The translations under genes and the position numbers were made by a program. From positions 18,384,796-18,448,795 of the forward strand of contig NC_091152.1 in assembly GCF_040958095.1 (NCBI RefSeq): 64,000 nucleotides of DNA. The letters run 5' to 3'. This document shows, in pieces, positions 21,901 through 33,900 of this stretch. Below the pieces are notes generated by a model. The model worked only from the letters and a program-made list of their open reading frames with translations. It made no database searches and was not told the origin of the DNA. Position 1 is the first letter of the stretch. The number at the start of each line of letters is the position of its first letter. The stretch is from Procambarus clarkii. Its lineage: Eukaryota > Arthropoda > Malacostraca > Decapoda > Cambaridae.

Positions 21901-24900
21901 CTGCCTAGCTGGTGGGTGGGCAGGCAGATAGGTGGGTGGGCAGGCAGGGATAGGTGGGTTCAAGCAGGTGGGTTTTGGATGGGGTAGATGGCAGGCAGAT
22001 GGGCTTGGTGGGTGAACAGGTTCGAGCAGGCAAGTGGGTGGGCAAGCAGGCAGGTGGGTGAACAGGTGGGTGGGTGGATTGGCAGGTGGGTAAGTGGCCA
22101 TGCAGGCAGGTGGGTAAATAGGTAGGTGAGTAGGGAAGTGGGTGAGCAGGCAGGTGGGTGTGCAGGTACAGTAGGTGGGTGGATGGATTGGCAGGTGGGT
22201 AAGTGAGCATGCAGGCAAGTGGGTTAACAGGTGGGTGGGTGGGCAAGACTGGCCTCAGACAGATCACAGGTCTGTGATCTCCTGCCTGGTCGCCCCCTAC
22301 CCCCCCCCTCACGCTGGCCTTCCCATCTCCGACACACGTGGGTGTTGACACGCTGTACGATAACTTTTAACATGTGTGCCTCAAGTTCTGTTAAATCCCA
22401 TTTTATTTTCTTGTAAATATTTAAATGAATAAATAGCAAACCAAATACTGTACTGTACTGTTCAACTATTATAGTGTGTTATTTAATTAATATTCATAAC
22501 TAGCTCTCCACAGCAATAAGAAAATAATATAATTCTTACAACGCTGCCAACGCCATCTTCCTTTGTTAGGCTTAAGTGAGTCACATACACACTTAACAGT
22601 TCTTCCTTCCTTCCTGCCAACTCACTCCCTCCCTTCTTGCCAACTCCCTCCTTCCCTCCCTTCCTTCCTGCCAACTCCCTCCCTCCCTCTTGCCAACTCC
22701 CTCCTTCCCTCCCTTCCTTCCTGCCAACTAACTCCCTCCTTCCTTCCCTCCCCAACTCCCTCCTTTCCTGACCGTTATCCCCCAGGTGGTCCCTCCCAAC
22801 GCTCCTCTCTCTCCCGACACCACCCACCCACCCTACCCCCTCCTACACCATGCGCCACCTCGAGCCACAGCCTTACGGGATTAATACGGTACGGCCCGCC
22901 GCCTGGCTTTCGTATCCGGACAATTCACTGCTTGTCCGGCTGACTGTCCGGATAGTGCAACATCGACAGCAAGTTAACCAGCCCAGATTTTTTATCCGGT
23001 CAAGCACTCGATTTTCTGGCTCCTATGGTCATTTTGGCCAGATATTGAGATAACTTTATCCGGTCACAATTTTGGCCTTATAAGGGCGTTTTCCGGACAT
23101 TTGAATTCCGGATAATCGCGTGTCTACTGTACCATGGTAAGTCAAGGCCCCACTGTATATGATTTGTGCCCTCCGTGGGTTAAAGCTGCAAACATTGCAT
23201 GTGTCTCATTTAGGAGGCAAGTTATAAAGTGGACTTTGTTTTGCATGTTTTAATACCTTGTATGATGGTAAATATGAAAGGATATATTTATGAAGGGCAT
23301 TGGTAACCCTAACACAAACTCGTTCACATGCACTGTCCAGTCCCAACGACTGGTTACACCCGTTCCTGGCAACTCGGGGCTCCAGTCAGCTACTCACCTC
23401 AGTCATGCGCCTGGTGAGGATGTGTGAACAAAAGCTCCTAGTGCCCTGTCCGCACTTCCTGGCATTGATTCAGATAAGTGGTAGTTAGCTTTTTTTTAAC
23501 TTTACTAGAAGGGCCCAAGTTTGTATTTGTCAGTGCTCAGTTCCCCTTAGAGTTGCAGGATCTACATGCACCAGCAGCATAACATTTTTTACATAAAACA
23601 GAAAACAGCCACTTGCCTCTCCAAACTTGTTTGCTGCTGCCTCAGCTTTCATTTCTGCAATTCTTTTACGACGATACTCGAGAAGGATGGTCTCATCTTC
23701 TTCATCTTCCAACTCTTCTAATTCATCCAATGACAACTTTCCTAATCTGGCTTCTGATGAATTAAAAAAACATTCTATTATTGACAAAATCAGTTAGGGG
23801 GAAGGGAGTGTTTTCAGTTCCCTATGCTAGGCATATCACACACTGCAAACAATATTTTGGAATACAGTATCCTTTAAAATACATATGTTCTCTCATTTTA
23901 AATGTACAATATGGACATGACTATATACAGTATGGGTTGAATACATTTTTAAAAATACAAATAATATTACAAAATATTCTTAATATTCTTAGAGATACAA
24001 ATTTTCCCACCACTCTCTTTTTAACAAGATATTACAAAAAATCTAAAGTAGATGTAATAGAGATGTTTACACAGTAGGTGTTAACAGTGCACCCTTCCAA
24101 ATAACGACCTCCCTGAGCCAGCCACCTGTTTAGCTCCATGGCTAAAGCACCCCACCAGGTGCCTCATTTCATTTCATTTCATGGTGGGGCCCTCACCCCA
24201 CCAGGTGCCTGAAGTCCCTTGTGAAGTCACTAGCATCTACCTGAGAACAAGAAACAGAAAACTACACCATGTCATGGTGTAGTGGTCTAGGGCATGTGCT
24301 TGGGAGTACCAAGTGTGTAGGTTTGAATCCTCCTTATGGCTCCTACTGATTTTCTTACTGATACATCACATATTAGTAATGTGATTTCATTGTTCAAAAT
24401 CTGGCTCCCTTAATAAAGACAAAGCAGTCTGGGAATACTAAATCAACTTGGGCCAAGAAAAACCTACTAGAAATGTTGTGCCCCAAAACAAGCAACTGCA
24501 TGAAGGGCATTGGTAACCCTAACACAAACTACGTACACATGCACTGTCCAGTCCCAATGACTAGTTACACTCCTTCCTTGCAACTCGGGGCTCCAGCCAG
24601 CTACTCGCCTCAGTCATGTGCCTGGTGAGGATGTGTGTACAAAGGCTCCTAGTGCCCTGTCTACACTTTCTGTTATTGATTCAGGTAAGTGGTAGTTAGC
24701 TTTCTTTTGGACTTTCTTACAAGGGCCCAAGTTTGTATTTGTTCCATTTTCTGGTTAACCGCTGTACTGAGCAACGTGCCTTGAGGCACTCGACGGGTGG
24801 TGTGCAACGTGCCTTGGGGATCTCTTAGGTATAGCGTACTATTCAAAATTGGCGCTCGGTGACACGGGTATGAAGTGGATGCCTGAGGGCTCCAGTGATC

Positions 24901-27900
24901 GTCCGTTATTCTGAAAAAAATCCCAGCATGCCTTAGGGCCGTGGGGAGCCTAAGTTTCAAGGAAGCAACCATGTCTGATGCATCGTCTACGAGCTCCCGG
25001 TCCACGGTCAGCCACGGTCCAGGAAAACGACTCTCTGAGGACAAAATACAGTACGTGCCATATTGTATGATGATGGAGCGATGGATGATGATTTAGGCTA
25101 CAATCCAGAGAAAGACCTAACACGGAGGTCTGATATGAGTGAGGGGGAGAATTAGGTGGAGGAGGTCGCGAGTGTGTACAGTACACGCACCTCACCCAGC
25201 CTGCCTCGCCACCCCGGGTCAACACTGCTAGTCACCACCACCATGTGTGTGTCCCCTCATGTGAGTTTATTTAATGATAGTACATGTGATGAATCATTCT
25301 CAGGGTTCAGTGACATAGGCTCCGATACAAGCAGTGTTGAAGAACAGAGTACGAGCAGCGATGGTGTTACTGTACTAGGCAGGGTTCTGCTGCCCCAGCA
25401 ACATTCCGAGGCAAGCGGCAGCATGTCATGCACCCAGAAGACAATGACAATAGTGTTCCCTCGACATCAGGTGTTCGTGGTAGGCTTACACTACACAAAA
25501 CACACTCATCTCCTGGCATACCTATACACACTCTACCACAAGATGACGGAGCCGTGTTTTTGGTCCTCGTGGTGGTGTTGGCCGTGGTGTTGGCGCCAAA
25601 ACCAAACCCACAGGTGTACTTGTGTGGGAGGATTGTGAGACTTTTGTCCAACAAATTCCAACATTTGATGGTACCGATGTTGGTGTGACACCGTTATTCC
25701 CCTATACTGGTGATGATATGGCCGAAATTTACTATTTTAAGGCATATTCTGATAAGGAATTCATGGACCATCTTATTGCAGAGACGAGCAGATATGCTCA
25801 CACCCTCATTGACACGGGCATTTTACCTGCCTCTCGCACACCACGATGGAAAGACATGACGAATGACAAAATGTCTGTGTTTTTAGCGTTGAGCATGTTG
25901 ATAAAGCCTTCTGAAAAACATGTTATCCAGGATTATTGGAGCAAAGACAGCCTTTTTCCATCCCCTGTGTTCAACAGGTACATGTCACGTGATAGGTTCC
26001 TGCTGCTTCTCAGGTGCCTGCACTTTGAGAACAATGATAATAAAGACAGACAGGACAGACTTTGGAAGGTGCAAAAGATTTTCAGTGATATGAGAGGAAA
26101 GTTCCGTGACTATTTTGCACCAGGACAGAATGTGATGATTGATGAGTCGCTAGTCCCCTTCAAGGAACAATTGGCATTCAAGCAGTACATCCCATCAAAG
26201 CGGCACCGGTTTGGACTCAAGTTTTTTGTGCTATGTGACTGCGAAACTGGTATTGTCATGGACATGATACTGTATTCAGGTACAGACTTTGACATATCAG
26301 GTCAAGATCCACACGGGTTCTCCAGCAGTGTCGTCAAAACACTCATGGAACCGTTGCTGAACAAGGGGCATATACTGCTCACGGGACAACTACTATTCCA
26401 GCCACTCGTTGACCAGATTCCTCCTTGACCACAACACTGGCATATGTGGCACTGTCAAGGCCCACAAGAGGGAAATGCCAGTGTTTGGCATTGGTATTGC
26501 AGTGGGGTGATTGCCAGCTGCGAAAATGTGACAAAATCTTATCAGTGCGCTGAAGGGACAGACACGAGGTGAATATGTTGACAACTATTCACACCGGTGC
26601 CATGTTGAACAGTGGCAAAGTGCACCTTGCAATACGTTCCCAATATATAAATCTGATTGTGTCAGTGACTATAATGTAAACATGCGGCTACTTGATAAAT
26701 GCGACATGATGTTTGGTGCCGTCGAGTGTATGTGAAAATCTGTGAAGTGGACGAAGAAATTCTTTTTCCACCTCATTGATGTTGCATTGTTGAACTGTTT
26801 CAATATGTATATCGTGAAATCAGGTGAAATCAGGCGAGAGACCCCCAATACGGACATTCAGTGTTGCTCTAGTGTCACAACTTCTCGTGAAATTTGGGAA
26901 GGAGGGCTCTGTTGCAACGCATAGGGTGCCAGCAACAATGCCACACGCAGTTATTGACAAATTCAGGGGTAACGAGAGGCTCGGTGCACACAAGCTAGGT
27001 TATATGCCAGGCACAGGATCACGAGACAAGGGTAAACGTGCCTACGTTGTCTGCAAGAACACACAACGTAGGGAACCCTAGCGAAGATGCATCTGCACCT
27101 GGTGCGTTGAGTGCAAAGTTCCCCTATGCCCCATTGACTGCTTCACTGAATATCACACACTTGCGGAGGTCTAAGTGTGTTGATAGGGAATGTATATAGT
27201 GTGTGATAGTGTACAGTGTGTAAATATGTTATAAATGTACATATATGAATATGAAATATTGGAAATATGATCAATGTTTATGGACACATTTGTGATACAT
27301 GTAACAGTGTCTTGGAACAGTACGGATGTTCTAATGCCAGAATATTGTGAACGTGTTCAATATACATAGGATTGGCAAGAAAAACAATATAAATTTATAT
27401 TTTCATTTGCAACTGTGCGGGAAAAAATGAACCAAAAAAAATATTTGTAGCAGCTCTTGCTTGTTGAAGCTGGCGCATGACTGGCTCCGGTAATAACGAC
27501 CTGTTTGGGAGACCGGCATCTGTGGCCTCATATACCGGTCTGGCGGTCAATAGAACCGTAGGACGGTATTGGGTTTGTTTAGGCATCAGAGGGCCCTCAC
27601 ATGGCAAGTAGGCCGCCGACCTCTATCGTCCCCATATATGGCATACATGCGTCTATGTATGCCATATATGTTCTCTGTATTCCCTCTATTTCAGCAATCT
27701 CTCCTGCTCTGAAGGGGGAAGTGAGTACTGAGCAATACTCAATTGAGTATTGATGAGTATAAAGTGATTTGTATAGTACAACCATTGTGATGGGATCCCT
27801 GGATTTGAAAGTTCTCGTAAACCATCCGATCATATCCAGCTAAGGTCTAAAGTCTAAAAGTCTGAGTCTAAAAAAGTCAGACTCTGGACTGACTCTTTGA

Positions 27901-30900
27901 TAGTTCTGTGCCTTGTTGTGTATTGGTGCAGTGTGTGGTGCACAGGCCAGGAGTAATTCATCAGTGCTGGTGCTGCATGCACTTTGGAACACCTTCCCTA
28001 GACGCCCTGTAAGTACTGCCCTTGCATCTTGGGCTTATATTCCACAGGGTGTTCAGGAACCGCTACCAAAGGGGTCTTTTGCTGCTCGGCAATTGCCCTG
28101 CCCTTAGGGTCAGCTGGGATTGTTGTGGCCTCTGTTTGACCTTGGGTAGGGAGTGGTGTCGCTGGTAGGAGCATAAGGTATTGTGCAGTTTGTCTCCCAT
28201 TACACAGTGGCCGGTTCTGTTCTTCCTGGAGACATTGTACTTTCGTGGGGGTTTTATTTTTATTTTTGTTTGTTTTGCCTGGCGGGGTCTTCCCCCTCCC
28301 CCCCCAGAGGGTTGTCTTGTCCTTTCTTTCTTGGCTTTTTCAGGAACGTCCTTTGATGCCTATTACTGTCGCCTTGTATTGTGTGGTGCTGGTGGTACTG
28401 GCGGAGCCGCTTCAACTTGCGTTTGGTGTGGATGTTACTTCCGCTCTGTTCCATAAGTTTTTTCATGCTTTGTTTCACCTCTGGCCTGCTCATGCGCCGC
28501 CTGAGACATCCTAGTTCTAGGACAGAGTGCTCTCCTTTCTCTCTCCTCCTCGGTATGTGGTGGCCCCTTCTGTTCAAGATTGTTTTTCCAAGGCTCTTTT
28601 TACCTGCTGGCATTGGCTTCTGGGGGTCAGGTTGCTCTTGCGGTCCTGGCAGAAGGTTTGTGCGTTTGCAACTGTCTCCTTCTTCTCCGGCGAAGAATGA
28701 GTCGGCAGCTTTCTGGAGGGGTCCTTGGGTCGTTGATGCTTGGTTGGTCAGGCTGGGGGTGCATCATGTTGCGTACCATCATACCCCTGAAGTTATGCAT
28801 CCGGTTGCGGCTCTTCGCCATTACCTGTGCGTAATGGCCTCTGTGGCCGGGAATGCGCTTTGGGTTGACCCAGTTTCCCTTGTTCCCTGTTCCAGGGCTC
28901 GGGGTCTGCCAAGTCATCCGCAGGGTTATTTGATCTAGCCAGCCTGCAGTCAATGCTAGTGCCCATGACGTTCGTAAGTTTGCTGCTTCGGCTGCCGTCT
29001 CTGGTAACATGTCTTGGGCTGACATTCGGGCATAGGAATTTTGGAGGTTGAACAGGGTCCTGGCCACCCATTACTATGCCAATGTTCCTGGCCCTAGTCG
29101 GGCAAGTGTCGTTTTGGGTCGCAGTTTGCAGCCAGTTGTCTCGACGTCGAGTTGAGACACGAAGGGCAGCTGCCTCCCGGGTAAGTCCCTCTTGTCACTT
29201 TCCTTTGTTTAGGTAGCTCTGGGCAGCTGTAGGGTATCCCCACAGAAAACTAGTATTGAATGTAATGAAACACCATTTTCTAGGTGAGCCCCAGAGGCTC
29301 CTCAGCACCCTCCCTCTCTCCGGTCGTTTTTTTTTTTTGTGTGCTCTTTTTGATGCTCAGCTTCAGAACTGGATGCTGTAGTGGCTGGCGCAGGGAGGCT
29401 GCACGGACGATTGACACGATGGAGTTAGTGATGTTTGCTTGTTTTAGTTTGGGAGTTTTGCCTCCCTGTTCATTTTTGGGTAGCAATTTTACCATGTGGG
29501 GTTTGTTGCATTTACCTTTCAGGATGCCAAACCCCAGTCGATGGCAGACATGGAATGCTTCCAAACACTTCCAAACATGCTTTTCGTGTTATGAGGCCAA
29601 TCTCTTCAGAAAATTTGAATCGGGTTACGAACTTTACCTCGGGAAACGAGTTTGTTGATACGTGTATGGCCGATCTAGCGCGTGGTGGCACGGCAATCAC
29701 GCCTCAGTTTACCAGTGCCTCCCGCCTAGTGACTATCGCACCTGAATTCTTTGCAAGAATTTACAGTTTTTTTTTGGATTTTTGGCTATTTGAACATAAA
29801 TTTTTTTATTATATATCTCGCCATGGGTCCCAAGAAAGCCAGTGGTAAGGTTCAAGCCAAGAAAACACATGTGAGAATGACCAGAGAGAAAAAACAAGAG
29901 ATCATTCATGAACATGAAAATGGTACACATGTTGTTGAACTAGTTAGGCAGTACAACAAATCTTCAGGAAAGAAGGAGGAGGCAGTAGAGGATGCCCCTT
30001 CCTCATTAACCCTTAAATGGCGCATGGCTATGTACCATTTGACACCCACAGGCGCATACAAAAAAAAAATATATATATATTATTTTTTCTTCCTAACCTG
30101 TTAATTTGTGTTCACTGATCATGGGGGAAAAAAAAAATAGTAAGTGGCATACATTGCCTGCTATAGGGCGGGGAAGTTTGGCAAAAACACAGGCGCTGAC
30201 TCAGCGTGCGTCCCAGATGGTCTGTTGCTCCCCAGCTGTCAGGCCAGAGTTGCCACAAAGAGATAATTACCTAATTATTTCACTGTCTGATTGAACGTAG
30301 TGTTTTTGCTGTAATATTATTCAATAGTGTGTAGTGTGATATATTTATATAATTAAATGAGTGAATCATCGCTGTACTCAAAAATATGGTGCGCATATTG
30401 TTGATTCAATTATTATGTTCATCAAACAGTGAACAAATACTTTGTCGGTCATTACACTATATACACAGGTTATATATAAGTATCTGCATGTTTTGTCCAC
30501 CATAATGAACCACTAAGTTGCTATTGTGAGTCAAAAAGTAACGAGGAGTGACCAGCCAGCCACTCACTCCCTCAAGTCACCTGACTCACCCACATTCTCC
30601 TCCCACAATACTGTTTTTGCTTTTATTCACTATAAACAGACGCTATATATAAGTACTGTATCTACATTGGTGTTCACCATAACGAACCACTAAGTTGGTA
30701 TGCTGCGTGGCAGTGTTAGTGGCAGCCCGCCATTGGCTGCCTCTCCCTCCCTCCCTCCCTCCCTCCCTCACCTCACCTGACGTGCCACCATTCTCCTCCC
30801 ACCATACTGTTTTTGCTTTTATATACAGACATTATATATAGGTATTTACATGTTTTGTTCACCATAACTGTACATCTAAGCTTGTATGGTGAGTAAAGGC

Positions 30901-33900
30901 ACAAAGACGTAGGTACTCACACAGTCAGCTGATGGTGGCCGCCCTCAAGGCCAAACGCACTAATATTTCTCCTCCAACAATACAGTTTGTGGTGTTATTA
31001 TGCTATATACACACATTATATATAAGTATCTACCAGTTTTATTCACCATACTTGTACAAGTAAACTGGTACGGTGCCCAAAGACCATAGTGGTAACCAGT
31101 AAACAACATGATAAGTCGTGCAGACGACGCCACCTCCCTCACCAAAATGGCGGCTCCCAACCTATTCCTATTGCTGTTTATACCCTCTATACACTCGTTA
31201 TATATAAGTATCTACATTTGTGTTCACCATAGCGAATCACTAAGCTGGTATGGTGAGTGCAGTCAATAAAAGGTGGCCACACACAGTCAGAAGACGACAC
31301 CACAACCCTCCCCTCCCACAGCATTACTCTTCCCTCCATGGAGCACAGTGCTAATTATCACCACAATCCTGCTATTTATCAGAACCCTGGTCAGTTTTAT
31401 CACAGTCAGGGGTCTTCTGTAATAATATCATCGCTACATAATAGCATGAATAAGTTTATAATGGCATTTTTAGGCGATGCTGTGGTCACAAGCTGAACAG
31501 CAGTGCTGTGAGCTCATGCTGCGTGTGTCAGGCTTGGTAGCTCACTCAATACTGAGGCCCCTAACACCTGGGAATTTGTCCCACGATTTAAAAAAAAAAT
31601 GGCGTCTGTTTACAAGAGCCCTGATGAAGGTGTGGTGAACCCCGTTTATCCGCGGGCCGTTTAAATCTTGCGTAGTACTCCAAAGCATCATATGATGCAA
31701 TGCGCAATTTACTGCAAGTCGGTCAAAGCATCATATGATGCGTTGCGCAGCTTAGGGGTTAAGAAAATGTGTGAAGTATGGGAAGAACTGCAAAGTTTTG
31801 TTGAAAAAACTCACCCAAATAAAGCTGTAGCAGGCTGTTGCATTGACCTTTTAAATGACAATGTGATGTCTTACTACAGACAAGTGTTGCAAAGAAGGGA
31901 AAAACAATCTTCAATGGATCGTTTTATTGTGAGAAAATAAAGCAGTGAGCCACAACCAGGACCTAGTGGTATGCAAGCAAAACGTTTCAGAAAATTTTTT
32001 ACTGCCTGATGTTATAATGGAAGGGGACTCCCCTTCCAAACACTAACACCTCTTCTCCTCCTCCCTCTTCACCGTCTTCCATACGCCAACAAGAGTCATC
32101 AGTAAAGGTAAGTAATAACTTGTACACACTTTTGTAGTAAAGATTTGGGTAAATTAGGTATAAAGTTTACATTGAAGTTAAGTTTTGGGGAGTCAGGAAC
32201 GGATTAATTCATTTCCCATTATTTCTTATGGGGAAATTCACTTCAGTTTACGAATTTTCGTGTTACAAACCATCTCTAGGAACAGATTAAATTCGTAAAC
32301 TGAGGTACCCCTGTAGTTAAATGTTTGGAACATCACAATGCTAAAAAATATGGTACTCATATCTAGTGACAAGTTTATTATATTCTTGGATCAATGAAAC
32401 ATTGCTTTATACTGTATTAATAGAATATATATATAATATACTGTATTACATTATACAGTATACACACACACACACACACACAGGTTATATACATCTATTT
32501 ATATTTTTATAAACCATAACAAACTACTAAATCATTCTTGTGTGTGTGGTGATGAAATCTTAGCACAGTATAGAGCTATACCAGCTGACTTAAGCAGCCG
32601 ACATCACCTGATGCAGCAAAATAACCTGCAATATACTATGCACACTGCTATTATTTTATGATTCTTGTCACTAAATCATGAATATGAATCATTTTCCACA
32701 AGTTTTTTTTCTAATGAAACATGAGGTCATGTTGGATGATGTGTAGATTCACAAACCTCTGCTGTGTGCTGTAAATGTCTGCCTCCTGCTGTGAACATCA
32801 TAATTAGCATTGTGTTCACTGATATCTGAACCTTGTACATAACTTTTATTGCACTCAGGATTATCTATGACACTATCAATACAAAATAATTGCAGTTATT
32901 TATTTTATTCATGGTTACTAAGTGGTGCTGTGGCCCCTACTTGAACAGCTGCTGCTTATGATATACTAACAAACATCATATGTAGGGTAGCTCATCCCCC
33001 ATTCCCTACAGTATAATGGGTTGCACAGTACAGTAGTTAACCCATTTAATTGCCTCAAAATGATTTTCTCACTGATATATTACTCCATTGTGATTTCTTT
33101 GTGGTTTCATATATCAAAATCTTGAAGCTACAGTACGTGAGTTATGCAGATGTAAAATATGTAAATGTGACTACACATAACACTGGTCAATGGCACAAGT
33201 AAACACATTGGAGACAAGAGGGTCCCTTCATAGAAGCTGAAATACACGTTTCTCTTCTCATTAATTTTTTAGTATATTCTTCATGTGGGTTTGCTAATGC
33301 CATCTAAACCCACCAGATATTCTGCCTCTAATATTTACAGATACTGTATTATTAGTATGACTTTCTTACCTGTGCTCTGTTTTTCTTGAATAGTCTGCTC
33401 CAACATTTCAGCCAGAGCTTCCTCGGTCACCTCTGGTTCCTTGGGTGGCAGGATACCTTTCTTCCGAAGAATGTCATTCCATTCTGTATCTTCATCTGGG
33501 TTCTGCAAGTCAAGTGCAGCACAAAATTAAAATTGTTAAATTGCAAATTTGGTATATTTTCTTTTAACAAGCATCAATAGTTTGTGTTATTTTTTTCACT
33601 AGTGACAATTTGTGCCAGCTTCCAAGTACAGTATGGTAAGCTCTGCTTTGAGTAGGACATTCAGCTGCTCCGTAAGACAAGATTTTCCTCATCCTACAGC
33701 CAGTGCAGGTTGACATTCTGCAAAGACAAAGCAGGGATCTTTCCATATGTCCCTGCCAGATCACAGTGCTAGGGAGACAATGGGGAATACTCAATTCAAT
33801 CTGGAATGACCTCAAGAGAATTAAATTTAAAATTAACTCAAAGCCCATCCAAGCACTATTTGGCATCAGAGGAATCTCCAAGCAGCACTCTTGCTATAAC

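Larger units (their letters stand above)
21718..23129. mobile_element. TA-flanked pogo/mariner-type element with ATCCGG ends
   Basis: It is flanked by TA (21716-21717 and 23130-23131) and splits the right terminal repeat of the Tigger copy. The left end reads CTGTCTCCACTCAATTATCC and the right end, inverted, CAGTAGACACGCGATTATCC: an imperfect inverted repeat. The right 220 bases carry many ATCCGG/TTCCGGA motifs. The interior is a TGGG-rich minisatellite and a pyrimidine tract. No transposase remains. Confidence 0.7.
18356..23155 (+). mobile_element. Tigger (pogo-type) element carrying three insertions
   Basis: The left terminal repeat starts CAGTGGAACCTCGAATAACG at 18356. The right end is split: the inner part reaches 21717 and the last 24 bases (GTAAGTCAAGGCCCCACTG, then TA) lie at 23132-23155, past a later insertion. 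Inner ends share TTTCCC-ATAATGG and ATTAATCC. An open frame at 20791 starts MGPKK like Tigger transposases. Removing the piggyBac-type element (18645-20356), the SINE (21209-21473) and the TA-flanked element (21718-23129) leaves roughly 1.4 kb, an internally deleted non-autonomous Tigger. It lies in PDCL3 intron 3. Confidence 0.8.
29575..32313 (+). mobile_element. Tigger element copy 2, interrupted
   Basis: Right terminal repeat ATTCGTAAACTGAGGTACCC, CTG at 32313, followed by TA. The inner right end reads TTTCTTATGGGGAAATTCAC, parallel to the copy at 21670. Transposase pieces are [17 protein letters not shown] from 29823 and [20 protein letters not shown] from 31768. The left terminal repeat is missing. 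A piggyBac-type element splits the coding part. Confidence 0.8.

Noticed and set aside
21868-22351. Pro/Thr/His-rich proteins on the minus strand
   Set aside because: Low-complexity translation of a GGTGGG minisatellite inside a mobile element.
23611-23616. GT donor alternatives for the PDCL3 exon at 23617
   Set aside because: The next GT (in AAGTGG) would add bases that break the frame into the well-conserved next exon, so the GC donor was kept.
24971-27175. Domesticated (host) piggyBac gene
   Set aside because: A frameshift before a catalytic Asp and several stops. No sign of an intact selected frame.
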